NCBI GenBank assembly: GCA_963734955.1
Contig: CAVTJO010000012.1
Span: 124,001 to 188,000 of the forward strand
Reading direction: 5' to 3'
Source: UBA11986 sp963734955
GTDB lineage: Bacteria > Bacteroidota > Ignavibacteria > UBA10030 > UBA6906
Length of the DNA: 64,000 nt
The notes beneath the pieces are model-generated. The model was not told the origin of the DNA, made no database searches, and saw nothing but the letters and a program-made list of their open reading frames with translations. Below, piece after piece: positions 35,387 to 44,073 of the stretch (position 1 is its first letter; each line of letters opens with the position of its first letter). The position numbers and the translations under genes are program-made.

Positions 35387-36606
35387 GCTACGAAAACCTC
35401 AACGCATGTGACCGGATGAAGTCGGGACGCAAGCCGCGCAGGAACGATGGCACCAAGGAGACAGAGGGCAATACTGATCGAGGACACCAGGACGAAGTAT
35501 TCGGGTCGCAGAAGGATCGGAACAGATGACATGAAGTAAATATCGCTGGGCAATGAAAAGAACTGAAACTTCAACTGCCCGAGGCAGAGAGCGAGGGCCA
35601 GCAGGTTTCCAAGCGCGGTGCCCGTAAGAGCAATCGTCAGACCCTGGCGTAGAAAGATTGTGAGGATCCCGATTCGCGTAGCCCCCATGGACATGAGAAC
35701 GCCGATGTCCTTCGTCTTGCTCAGCACCATCATCAACAGCGTGCCGATGATGTTCACGGTTGCGACAGCGATGATAAGCCCCAGGATGATCGGAATCGGA
35801 CGCTTCTGCAACTCGATCCAGCTGAAAATGTTCCGATAGGTTTGAAATACTGTCCGCGCATAGTGAGGATAACCAAGCAGGTTTTGTATCCTCTCTGCAA
35901 CAACTTCAGCACTGTCGACGTTTGTCACGAGAACATCATATCCCGATACGGCGTCACCGAGCTGAAAAATTGTCTGGGCGGCATCGAGGGCAGTAAAGGC
36001 GTACACGTCGTCATATTCCGCCATCCCGCTCTCATAAATCCCACTGACGTTAAATTGCATCACCTTGTATTGGCCTTGCTCAACCAGCCGTCCGATGCCG
36101 AATACAGTCACTTTGCTTCCTACGTCCACTCCGAGGCGCAAGGCAAGCCGTTTACCCAGAACGATGTTCGGCAGAGATCCTTCCTTCCTGCTGATGTCGT
36201 AACTGCCGGCCACCATATACTTCCGTGTCGTAGAAATATCATTCAGCGGGTCGAGACCCTTCAACAGGATCCCATCGACACCGTCTTTCGAGCGGATCAA
36301 TGCCTCGCGTGCAACAAACGGGGCCACGGACCTGACAAGCGAAATGCTGTCCTCAATCACGTTCGTCGTGTGTTCGTAACCTCTCAAGGGGGCATTCTGA
36401 AATCCCTGGACTTGAACGTGGCTCGTGAACCCAACGACCTTATCGGTTATCTCACGTTCAAATCCGCCGAGGACGGAAAGCGCAATGATGAGTGTGGCAG
36501 TTCCCAGGGCAACTCCGAGAACCCCGATCGCGGTAACAAATGATACGAACCCATCGTTGTGTTTGGATTGAAGGTAACGGGTGGCAATGAGGGAAGTATA
36601 CGACAT
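35365..36606 (-). CDS. LolC/LolE-family lipoprotein-releasing permease (first copy)
   Basis: The 413-residue protein has the same four-helix FtsX-like layout as its neighbour: SLIATRYLQSKHNDG, GVALGTATLIIALSVLGGFE and LSKTKDIGVLMSMGATRIG, followed by two helices. It follows prfB by 8 bases, so prfB, both permeases and lolD are probably one transcript. Which copy is LolC and which is LolE cannot be told by eye. Confidence 0.9.
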   Translation of the reverse strand: MSYTSLIATRYLQSKHNDGFVSFVTAIGVLGVALGTATLIIALSVLGGFEREITDKVVGFTSHVQVQGFQNAPLRGYEHTTNVIEDSISLVRSVAPFVAREALIRSKDGVDGILLKGLDPLNDISTTRKYMVAGSYDISRKEGSLPNIVLGKRLALRLGVDVGSKVTVFGIGRLVEQGQYKVMQFNVSGIYESGMAEYDDVYAFTALDAAQTIFQLGDAVSGYDVLVTNVDSAEVVAERIQNLLGYPHYARTVFQTYRNIFSWIELQKRPIPIILGLIIAVATVNIIGTLLMMVLSKTKDIGVLMSMGATRIGILTIFLRQGLTIALTGTALGNLLALALCLGQLKFQFFSLPSDIYFMSSVPILLRPEYFVLVSSISIALCLLGAIVPARLASRLHPVTCVEVFVACDTSIS

Positions 36607-36614
36607 GAGGCGGC

Positions 36615-37726
36615 TTACGTTGTGCCTTTTGAGCTGAACTCCATCAGGTAGGCCTTGATGAAATCATCGAGCGAACCGTCCATAACCGCCTGGACATTGC
36701 TTGTCTCAACGTCGGTCCTGTGGTCTTTCACCATATTATACGGATGGAACACATATGATCGTATCTGGCTGCCCCACTCAATTTTCTTCTTTGTACTTTC
36801 GATGGCGCTGAGACGCGTGTCCTCCTCGTCTTTGCGCTTCTGATATAACTGGGATTTCAACATCTTGAGCGCACGTTCCTTGTTTTGAAATTGGGAACGC
36901 TCCTGCTGGCAGGCGACAATGATGCCGGTCGGGACGTGGGTGATGCGAACCGCAGTTTCGACTTTGTTTACGTTTTGTCCTCCCTTTCCTCCGGAGCGGT
37001 AGGTATCGATCTTTCAGATCAGCGGGATTGATCTCGATCTCGACATCGTCTTCGATTTCAGGATAGACAAATACTGACGCAAAGGAGGTATGACGCCGGG
37101 CGTTGGCATCGAACGGAGAGATGCGAACGAGGCGATGCACACCATTCTCCGCCTTCATATACCCGTAGGCATACTTCCCGATCACTTCAACGGTCGCACT
37201 CTTGATCCCCGCCCCATCACCATCGAGCCTGTCAACAAGCGAGACCTTGTAACCCTTACGTTCGGCCCAACGCATATACATCCGCAACAACATCTCAGCC
37301 CAGTCCTGCGATTCCGTACCGCCGGCACCTGAGTGAATCGTGAGGATCGCATTCCGCTCATCGTCGTCGCCACTCAGCATGTTCCGGAACTCAAGTTCCT
37401 CGATGCCTTTTCGTACCTCGTCGAGGTCCTTCTCTATTTCGGGGCCAAACGACTCGTCGTTCGATTCCTCTGCCAGCTCAATGAGCGATCGTGAATCATC
37501 AAGAGTCCTTTGAAGCTTCTTCCATGCGTTGATCCACTCGCTCAACTGGCTGATCTGCAACATCACCTTCTGAGCCGCGACATTGTCGTCCCAGAAGTTC
37601 GACGCCTCCGTCTTCGATTGCAGAGACGCTACAACGCTTTCCTTTCCATCGACGTCAAAGATAGCCTCGAAGTGAAGTCACCCGATTCTGCAATTCCTTG
37701 ATCGACTCTTTCTGGTCTTCAAACAT
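36615..37726 (-). CDS. prfB: Peptide chain release factor 2, with programmed +1 frameshift and a second unexplained frame break
   Basis: RF2 reads UAA and UGA stop codons. The start is ATG 37726 after GAGGGTAA. The first 23 codons end LRGYL and meet TGA; a +1 shift on CTT-TGA-C continues DVDGKESV, the classic autoregulated RF2 shift. Downstream the frame runs through SGAGGTESQDW and SPFDANARRHTSFASV, then breaks after NPADLK. Removing one A in the AAA at 37014-37012 restores the catalytic GGQ motif (SGGKGGQNVNKVETAV), then ACQQERSQFQNKERALKMLK to the stop at 36615. With both corrections the protein has 369 residues, matching the family (about 365). The second break would destroy an essential protein, so a sequence error is likely. 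Confidence 0.93.
37655..37660 (-). promoter_or_regulatory. Programmed +1 frameshift site of prfB
   Basis: Minus strand CTT-TGA at codons 23-24, followed by C, with the SD-like CGAGG a few bases upstream. This is the known RF2 autoregulation site: low RF2 slows reading of UGA, ribosomes slip +1 and more RF2 is made. Confidence 0.92.
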
Positions 37727-37809
37727 GTCTTACCCTCGTAAAAAGTTCTCCACGAATTCGCACAAGCCGAACACCGACAAGTGGGCGGACATTCGTGTTG
37801 ATTTGTGGA

Positions 37810-38133
37810 TCAAATCTTCTCATCGATCTCCAGCTCCATTCGGAGCATTGCACTGCTCAGGGTTTTTCCCTGTGCATCGTTCTTCAGAGACCTGGTCCCA
37901 CCCCCGCCGAGGGACTCATGAAGCAGGAAGTTGATCGCCCCAAGATTCGGTATCTCAAACCTCTCGACATCTCCGAGCGCGATGCCGTTGAAATGCCTCT
38001 TCACCCTCTCGACGGTGAGGTACTTCACGAGCAGTGGATAGTATTCCTGCTTTCGTGCGATGACTCCAACATTCCCGGTGTCCCCCTTGTCGCCCGAACG
38101 GGCATGAGCGATATCGATCAGACGGAGCTTCAT
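37810..38133 (-). CDS. AtuA-related small protein (C-terminal AtuA-like domain)
   Basis: The 107-residue protein matches the domain found alone or fused to the C-terminus of AtuA proteins: IAHARSGDKGDTGNVGVIAR near the start, then LVKYLTVERVKRHFNG, and GAINFLLHESLGGGGTRSL. Its start overlaps the stop of the AtuA gene (ATGA at 38130-38133). The RSGDKGD motif is highly conserved and may bind nucleotide or phosphate, but no activity has been shown. Confidence 0.86.
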   Translation of the reverse strand: MKLRLIDIAHARSGDKGDTGNVGVIARKQEYYPLLVKYLTVERVKRHFNGIALGDVERFEIPNLGAINFLLHESLGGGGTRSLKNDAQGKTLSSAMLRMELEIDEKI

Positions 38134-39491
38134 GATTCTTCAACCTGCACCGAAGGTGTCACGGCTGACTTGGGAATCAATGCAGGCCAGTAGGCAATGA
38201 CTTCGCTCGGCTTGGGTCGCCCTCCTGCGAAACCAGTGACCGAAGGCGGACCCGTCAGAATCAGTGGTGCCAGCTCCTTGCCGAACCGCTCGACGGACAC
38301 ATGATCATGGGCTCTTACACCAATACGGAGCACCACTTCATTGACTTCATTTGGCATTACTGCAAGTGGGCCAAGACAGGAATTGAAGCCCATGAGCTCC
38401 GTCCGAATCTCGTCGAACTTGAGGCCCAGATCAGCGAGGCGGGTTCGGAGAATCTGGTCGGCTGCCCTTGCCTTGTCCAATGCATCCGGCCACGCGTACG
38501 TCAATGTTCCGACGGCAGTGTAGCCGTCAAGATATGACATCGACACTTTGTATGAGTCGGTGGCAGGCCGGCCTTTCACTCCGAACATCTTCACGCGATT
38601 CTCTCCGACTTCTTCAAGCTGGATCGTTGTGAAGTCAGCAATACAATCGGGGGTGATGTAGTTTGCAGGATTACCAATCTCGTACATCAACTGCTCTTTC
38701 ACCGTCTGCACCGAAACGAGACCACCGGTGTTGTCATGCTTGGTAATGGTGATCTCTCCGTTGGGATACGCCTCGGCGATCGGAAATCCGATATGAGCGA
38801 GATCGGGTACTGACTTCCAATCTCCGGAAAAGTTGCCCCCACTCGCCTGCCCCCCGCATTCAAGAATATGCCCGGCAACAGTGCCGGCGGCAATCTTGTC
38901 CCACTCATTCTCCTTCCAGCCAAACTCGTGGATCATTGGAGCAAGAGTGAGGCCTGTATCTGTTGTTCGTCCCGTAATGACGATCTGGGCTCCATGTTGC
39001 AGCGCATCGACAATAGGCCACGCGCCAAAGTAGACATTGGCGCTCATGACCTTTTCACGGACGGAGTCGAGTTTCTCGCCCGTCTCCATGTTGTCCAGGA
39101 AGATGCCTTTCTCCCTGAGCGCATCAAGCTGACCCAAGATGTCATCAGCGACGACGACGCCGATCTTCAGGTTTTTGATTCCCTTCTTTCTCGCCCACTT
39201 AAAGATTGCATCGCGACAGCCTGCAGGATTAACACCGCCACCGTTTGTGATGATCTTGATGTTCTTTTCAAGACAGGTCGGCAGGATGTGCTCAACGATC
39301 GACACAAGATCCTTTGCATATCCCAGCTCCGGATTGCGCTTCTTCTGCTTTTGCATGATGGACATGGTAACCTCAGCAAGGAAATCCATCATGATGTAGT
39401 CGATCGGACCCTTCGTGACCTGATCATACGGGGCGGTCTGCAAATCACCCCAGAAACCTTGACCAGATGCTATTCTGATTTTGTCTTTCAC
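38130..39491 (-). CDS. AtuA-family protein (DUF1446, acyclic terpene utilisation)
   Basis: The 453-residue protein opens IRIASGQGFWGDLQTAP and contains IDYIMMDFLAEVTMSIM, TNGGGVNPAGCRDAI, VITGRTTDTGLTLAPMI and GHILECGGQASGGNFSGDW, all diagnostic for the AtuA/DUF1446 family. In Pseudomonas, atuA is part of the gene set for growth on citronellol and geraniol, but the protein's biochemical role is unknown. Here it is linked to a thiolase, DUF35 and HMG-CoA synthase, which points to acyl-CoA chemistry of branched or isoprenoid chains. Confidence 0.9.
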   Translation of the reverse strand: MKDKIRIASGQGFWGDLQTAPYDQVTKGPIDYIMMDFLAEVTMSIMQKQKKRNPELGYAKDLVSIVEHILPTCLEKNIKIITNGGGVNPAGCRDAIFKWARKKGIKNLKIGVVVADDILGQLDALREKGIFLDNMETGEKLDSVREKVMSANVYFGAWPIVDALQHGAQIVITGRTTDTGLTLAPMIHEFGWKENEWDKIAAGTVAGHILECGGQASGGNFSGDWKSVPDLAHIGFPIAEAYPNGEITITKHDNTGGLVSVQTVKEQLMYEIGNPANYITPDCIADFTTIQLEEVGENRVKMFGVKGRPATDSYKVSMSYLDGYTAVGTLTYAWPDALDKARAADQILRTRLADLGLKFDEIRTELMGFNSCLGPLAVMPNEVNEVVLRIGVRAHDHVSVERFGKELAPLILTGPPSVTGFAGGRPKPSEVIAYWPALIPKSAVTPSVQVEES

Positions 39492-39542
39492 GCTATTCCA
39501 AAGAACAGGAAGATTGAAGTTGACCCAGGCTAAATCGAACCC

Positions 39543-39932
39543 TCATGCAGTGACCGCCTTGTAGCCATAACAAAGAATGCCGGCCTTGCCATCTTCCTGA
39601 ACTTTCCGGAACACCAATCTCACCTTCTGTCCGATCTTCAAATCTTCAGGCTCCGCATCGGCGATCTGGGTAGTTATTCGAACACCGTCATTCAACTCGA
39701 CAATGCCAACAGGAAATGGGGTCTCCTTGGAGAACTTGTCGGATGCAACCCGCACAACGGTAAACGTAACGAGTTTCCCTTCATCGCCAAGAGTAACAGG
39801 AATGAACTTCCGCCCCTTGCAGCTGGAACATACGAGTCTTGGAGGGAAGTCGACGTGGCCGCATTTCTCACACCTGGCTGCTTCCAACCGGTACCGTTGC
39901 GGGATTTCCCGGTGATATCTCGCCGTGATCAT
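39543..39932 (-). CDS. DUF35 zinc-ribbon/OB-fold protein, partner of thiolase and HMG-CoA synthase
   Basis: The 129-residue protein (Met 39932, GGAGG upstream) has a rubredoxin-like zinc ribbon with Cys21, Cys24, Cys35 and Cys38 (CEKCGHVDFPPRLVCSSC), then an OB-fold (LVTFTVVRVA, TPFPVGIVELNDGVRITTQI, LKIGQKVRLVF). In archaea this protein is the scaffold that holds acetoacetyl-CoA thiolase and HMG-CoA synthase together and shares their CoA site. All four cysteines are kept. Its start overlaps the thiolase stop (ATGA). Confidence 0.92.
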   Translation of the reverse strand: MITARYHREIPQRYRLEAARCEKCGHVDFPPRLVCSSCKGRKFIPVTLGDEGKLVTFTVVRVASDKFSKETPFPVGIVELNDGVRITTQIADAEPEDLKIGQKVRLVFRKVQEDGKAGILCYGYKAVTA

Positions 39933-41080
39933 TTCGCCTCCAGTATATGAATGACACAACTCGCGCCAGAGCCACCCATGTTCTGGGCCATTCCAATGTG
40001 AGCGTTCTTCACCTGCCGCGCTCCGGCGTTTCCACACAATTGTTCATGCAACTCGATGATCTGCGCAATGCCCGTGGCGCCAACCGGGTGGCCTTTTGAT
40101 TTCAAGCCACCGCTGGTGTTTATCGGTATCCTGTTGCACTCGATTGCGGTCCACCCTTTCGCCACCGCCTCACCCCCTTTTCCTTTTTCGAAGAAACCCA
40201 GATCCTCCGAAACCACAATCTCAGCAATCGTGAAGCAATCATGAACCTCCACCAGATTGATGTCCGCCGGTTTGACATCAGCCATCTTGTACGCCTTCCC
40301 GGCAGCGTTCACCACCGAGTCAAGGGTGGTAACATCGCGCCGGCTATGAAGTGCAATGGTATCCGAGGCTTGCGAGGATGCCGCCACCCGGACGATGTTC
40401 TTCTTCAGTTTCTTTGCCACGTCCATCGAAGCAACAATGACAGCCGCAGCTCCATCACTCACGGGAGAGCAGTCCAGCAGTCGAAGAGGATCGGAGACCA
40501 TTGTCGAGTTCATGACCTGATCGAGCGTCACTTCGGACCGAAACTGCGCGTGGGGGTTCTTCGCCCCGTTCCGGTGATTCTTGACTGCAACTGCCGCCAG
40601 TTGTTCGCGCGTTGTTCCGTATCGCTGCATGTGCGCACGTGCAATCAACGCATACAATCCCGGGAACGTAATTCCTTGATACACTTCGTATTCCTGGTCC
40701 GCTGCCGTGGCCAGGGCCTCTGTCACATCAGCACCGTCGGTCATTTTCTCAACCCCCCCGGCAAGCACGATCTCACTCGCGCCAGAGGCAACTTCAAGGA
40801 ACGCCTGTCGGAACGAAGCACCACCCGATGCACATGCCGACTCAACTCGCGTTGCAGGAACCGGGGTCACGCCAAGATAATCGGCCATCACTGCGCCGAG
40901 GTGTTCCTGACCCACGAACAGTCCGGGAGACATGGCCCCAACATACATGGAATCGATATGGTCAACGCCTGCATCTTCGATCGCCTTGAGTGCCGCCTCG
41001 ACAAAAATGTCCTTGATCGACTTTCCCCACAGCTCCCCGAATTTCGTCATCCCAACACCAATCACTGCTACATCTCTCAT
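39929..41080 (-). CDS. Thiolase, archaeal acetoacetyl-CoA thiolase-like
   Basis: The 383-residue thiolase has its nucleophile at Cys83 in RVESACASGGASFRQA, the NLVEVHDCFTIAEIV helix, SGGLKSKGHPVGATG with the conserved His, and a C-terminal NMGGSGASCVIHIL. The GGS-type ending and short length match SCP2/archaeal thiolases rather than FadA. It is predicted to condense two acetyl-CoA to acetoacetyl-CoA and pass it to the HMG-CoA synthase next door via the DUF35 partner. Confidence 0.9.
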   Translation of the reverse strand: MRDVAVIGVGMTKFGELWGKSIKDIFVEAALKAIEDAGVDHIDSMYVGAMSPGLFVGQEHLGAVMADYLGVTPVPATRVESACASGGASFRQAFLEVASGASEIVLAGGVEKMTDGADVTEALATAADQEYEVYQGITFPGLYALIARAHMQRYGTTREQLAAVAVKNHRNGAKNPHAQFRSEVTLDQVMNSTMVSDPLRLLDCSPVSDGAAAVIVASMDVAKKLKKNIVRVAASSQASDTIALHSRRDVTTLDSVVNAAGKAYKMADVKPADINLVEVHDCFTIAEIVVSEDLGFFEKGKGGEAVAKGWTAIECNRIPINTSGGLKSKGHPVGATGIAQIIELHEQLCGNAGARQVKNAHIGMAQNMGGSGASCVIHILEAK

Positions 41081-41091
41081 TGGTCGGCCTC

Positions 41092-42138
41092 CTACTCGTT
41101 CAGTTTGATTTTGCGGCGATACTTCGCGTATTCACCATAGTTCAGATGGATCTTGTTCTTGTCAAGCATGTCGCGCACCTTCACCGCACGATCCTGTACC
41201 TTCGTGATCTCTTCTGTGACTCTGAAAATGAACCCATCACTTCCAGCACCGGAGCCAAAGGAAACCATGAAGATGAGATCGTCGGGCTTCGCAACATCAA
41301 GAACAGCGGCCAGACCAGTGGGTGATGAGCCGGAATAAGTATTCCCCATCCACGGCACCAGCCAGCCTACTTCGAGCTGGTCTTTCCTGAAACCAAGTCG
41401 CTTCCCAACCTCCTGAGGAAATTTCCCGTTGGGCATATGAAAGACCGCATATTTGAAATCGGCAGGAGACATCTTGGATTTCTCCAGCAATGCGCTGGCT
41501 GCGCCCATGATATGTTTGAAATAGGCGGGGTCACCAGTGAATCGTCCACCGTGTCGCGGGTACGACTCACCTTCACGCCGCCAGAAATCCGGTGTGTCCG
41601 AAGTGTAGGAGTGCGTGAAGAGAATTTCTGCCACGACCCGTTCACCTCCCATGATGAATGCTGCGCCTCCCGCCGAAGCAGAATACTCAAGCGCATCACC
41701 GGGTGCACCTTGTGAGGTGTCGGCCCCGATGCCGAGGGCATACTTCATCTCCCCCGACTTCACGTGGCTGTATGCCACATACATCGCCTCACTCCCGGCC
41801 TTGCATGCAAACTCGTAGCTTGCCACATGCACGTGCGGTCCGATGCCGAGCGCATCAATCAGGATGGTTCCGCTTGGCTTAACGGCGTACGGGTGCGACT
41901 CGGACCCGATATACACCGCCCCGATATCCTGGGGGTCAATTTGCGCCCTGCGAATTGCATCCTTTGCGGCAGCAACGGAAATTGTGATCGTGTCTTCATC
42001 CTGACCGGGGACAGTCTTCTCATTCAACTGCAAACCTCTGATGATGGCGTTCGGGTCCATCCCCCATTGCTGCGCAATCACTTCCGCTTTTATACGATAC
42101 CGCGGCAGGTACGCGCCATAGCCAACAATTCCAACCAT
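41092..42138 (-). CDS. Archaeal-type hydroxymethylglutaryl-CoA synthase
   Basis: The 348-residue enzyme joins acetoacetyl-CoA and acetyl-CoA to HMG-CoA. Catalytic residues expected from the family are present: Glu80 (YIGSESHPYAVKPSG), Cys112 (SYEFACKAGSEAM) and His234 (AVFHMPNGKFPQ). The start MVGIVGYGAYLPRYRI and the PWMGNTYSGSSPTGLAAVLD region follow the archaeal form, not the longer eukaryotic or Gram-positive ones. It is 11 bases from the thiolase. Most bacteria of this group make isoprenoids by the MEP route, so its presence is notable. Confidence 0.92.
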   Translation of the reverse strand: MVGIVGYGAYLPRYRIKAEVIAQQWGMDPNAIIRGLQLNEKTVPGQDEDTITISVAAAKDAIRRAQIDPQDIGAVYIGSESHPYAVKPSGTILIDALGIGPHVHVASYEFACKAGSEAMYVAYSHVKSGEMKYALGIGADTSQGAPGDALEYSASAGGAAFIMGGERVVAEILFTHSYTSDTPDFWRREGESYPRHGGRFTGDPAYFKHIMGAASALLEKSKMSPADFKYAVFHMPNGKFPQEVGKRLGFRKDQLEVGWLVPWMGNTYSGSSPTGLAAVLDVAKPDDLIFMVSFGSGAGSDGFIFRVTEEITKVQDRAVKVRDMLDKNKIHLNYGEYAKYRRKIKLNE

Positions 42139-42177
42139 AGAACCTCCGATTGTCTGTCACTGAAAACCAGGTGTTAC

Positions 42178-43938
42178 CTACAACACTCGAATGTGCAACT
42201 CACGAAGCTGTTTCTCATCCACCTCGCTTGGGGCATCGTCCATGAGCGAGACGGCACTTGCCGTCTTTGGGAACGCTATGACGTCACGGATCGACTTCGA
42301 ACCTGTCATGAGCATTGCGATCCGATCGAACCCGAATGCGATGCCTCCGTGGGGAGGAGCACCATATCTGAATGCGTTCAGAAGGAATCCGAACTTCTTG
42401 TCCGCCTCATCAGGTCCGATGCCCAGCAACTTGAATGCCTTTTGCTGAAGGGCGGCATCGTGAATACGAATACTCCCGCCGGCAATCTCGGTTCCATTCA
42501 GCACAAGATCATAGGCACGAGCGCGCACCGCTCCCAGGTCAGTATCCATCAACGCCACGTCGTCGGGGTGGGGTGATGTAAATGGATGATGAACGGACAC
42601 ATGCCGTTTCTCCTCTTCACTCCACTCAAACAACGGGAACTCCGTCACCCAGAGAAGGCTGAACTTGCTTTCATCAATCAGGTTGAGGCGGCGAGCCATC
42701 TCGAGGCGCAACGTCCCCAAAATGTTGTATGCCTTGTGCCATGTATCGGACACGAAGAGCATCACGTCGCCTTTTCGCGCATCCATCGTGTCGGCGATTT
42801 TTTGCAGCAACTCCTTGCCCAGGAATTTCTCAATGCCCGATTCGAGCCCCTTCTCGGTCCATTTGCAGTAGGCGAGTCCACCTGCCCCAAGACTCTTCGT
42901 GAAGTCGACGAGGTTATCCATCTGACTCCGGCTGAAGGTTGCTCCCCCGGGAACAACAAAGCCGGCAACCACGCCGCCTTTCGCCACAGAATCAGAAAAC
43001 ACTTTGAAGCCTGAATTTCTGACGAGGTCGTTCAGCGTTGTGAACTTCAGCCCGAATCGCGTGTCAGGCTTGTCACTGCCATAGCATTCCATCGCCTCTT
43101 TGTACGTAAGCCGGGGGAGCGGTACTGCGATATCAATCCCTTTCAACTCCTTGAAGAGTTTGTGCATCAACCCCTCGGTGACGTCCCGAACATCCGACTC
43201 ATCTACGAATGACATCTCCACATCTATTTGCGTAAACTCAGGCTGGCGGTCGGCGCGAAGATCCTCATCACGAAAGCACTTCACTATCTGTACGTACTTG
43301 TCAAGTCCCGAGACCATCAAGATTTGCTTGTAGGTTTGCGGGGATTGCGGCAATGCGTAGAACTTGCCGCGCTGGACGCGGCTCGGGACGAGATAATCCC
43401 GTGCCCCCTCGGGCGTGCTTCTCATCAGGACCGGCGTCTCCACTTCGATGAAACCCAGTTCGTCGAAATAGCGATGCACAAGTTGATACATCCTGTGCCG
43501 GACGATCAAGTTCCGTTGAAGCGTTGGGCGCCGCAAATCAAGATAGCGATACTTCAAACGCAGGTCCTCGTTCGCCTCGACCTCGTCATCGATCTCGAAG
43601 GGCGGGGTCTCGGCCCTGCTGATAACCGTGAGCTCGCTTGCCATGATGTCGATCTCGCCGGTATCAAGATCAGGGTTGACGTCAGGTCTTCGTTCAACCG
43701 TACCCGTAACAGAGATGACAAACTCGCTGCGTAACGTCCCGGCCAATTCATGAATCGACGGGTTTGTTTGAGGATTAAAAACGATTTGTGTTTTCCCGTA
43801 ACGGTCCCGCAAGTCTATAAAAACCAGGCCACCAAGATTGCGCCGGGTGGCTATCCAACCGTTGAGAATGACGGTTTTTCCGATGTCGGAACCCCGAAGT
43901 TCGCCGCAAGTATGAGTGCGTTTTTTGAATGAGGGCAA
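42178..43938 (-). CDS. aspS: Aspartyl-tRNA synthetase
   Basis: The enzyme charges tRNA-Asp. It has an anticodon-binding OB domain (VILNGWIATRRNLGG, FIDLRDRYGKTQIV), class II motif 2 (CFRDEDLRADRQPEFTQID), the bacterial GAD insert, and motif 3 (GAPPHGGIAFGFDRIAML). The length of about 586 matches bacterial AspRS. The frame begins with a TTG at 43950, but TTG 43938 has GGAG six bases ahead and gives the usual short N-terminus, so I prefer it. It is the first gene of a run that leads into HMG-CoA synthase, 39 bases downstream. Confidence 0.95.
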   Translation of the reverse strand: MPSFKKRTHTCGELRGSDIGKTVILNGWIATRRNLGGLVFIDLRDRYGKTQIVFNPQTNPSIHELAGTLRSEFVISVTGTVERRPDVNPDLDTGEIDIMASELTVISRAETPPFEIDDEVEANEDLRLKYRYLDLRRPTLQRNLIVRHRMYQLVHRYFDELGFIEVETPVLMRSTPEGARDYLVPSRVQRGKFYALPQSPQTYKQILMVSGLDKYVQIVKCFRDEDLRADRQPEFTQIDVEMSFVDESDVRDVTEGLMHKLFKELKGIDIAVPLPRLTYKEAMECYGSDKPDTRFGLKFTTLNDLVRNSGFKVFSDSVAKGGVVAGFVVPGGATFSRSQMDNLVDFTKSLGAGGLAYCKWTEKGLESGIEKFLGKELLQKIADTMDARKGDVMLFVSDTWHKAYNILGTLRLEMARRLNLIDESKFSLLWVTEFPLFEWSEEEKRHVSVHHPFTSPHPDDVALMDTDLGAVRARAYDLVLNGTEIAGGSIRIHDAALQQKAFKLLGIGPDEADKKFGFLLNAFRYGAPPHGGIAFGFDRIAMLMTGSKSIRDVIAFPKTASAVSLMDDAPSEVDEKQLRELHIRVL

Positions 43939-43961
43939 CAGGAACTCCAATTGTAAAGAGG

Positions 43962-43988
43962 ATAACCGCTGATATGTCAGCCGGTTAT
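43962..43988. promoter_or_regulatory. Inverted repeat in the aspS leader
   Basis: ATAACCGCTGA (43962-43972), TATG, TCAGCCGGTTAT (43977-43988): 11-base arms with one bulge. It lies 24 bases before the preferred aspS start codon and could be an operator or a structured leader. Confidence 0.4.
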
Positions 43989-44005
43989 TCGTTCAGAAGA
44001 TAGAC

Positions 44006-44044
44006 AAAAAATGGTTGAGTATCAATCGGCAGCCGATGAGACTC
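44006..44044 (-). terminator. Terminator-like hairpin after the DUF2339 gene
   Basis: On the minus strand GAGT-c-TCAtCGGC pairs with GCCGATTGAtACTC in a stem interrupted by small mismatches, followed by AACCA and six Ts (44011-44006). It would end DUF2339 transcription ahead of aspS. Confidence 0.5.
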
Positions 44045-44073
44045 CATCACACCGTGTGCGAAGTTGGCCCGGC

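Noticed and set aside
37655..37660. In-frame TGA in prfB as a pseudogene mark
   Set aside because: It is the well-known programmed frameshift site, so it is normal; only the second break at 37012-37014 is abnormal.
40241..41140. 299-residue open frame on the plus strand
   Set aside because: Antisense to the thiolase, which is clearly real; no start signal or family pattern.
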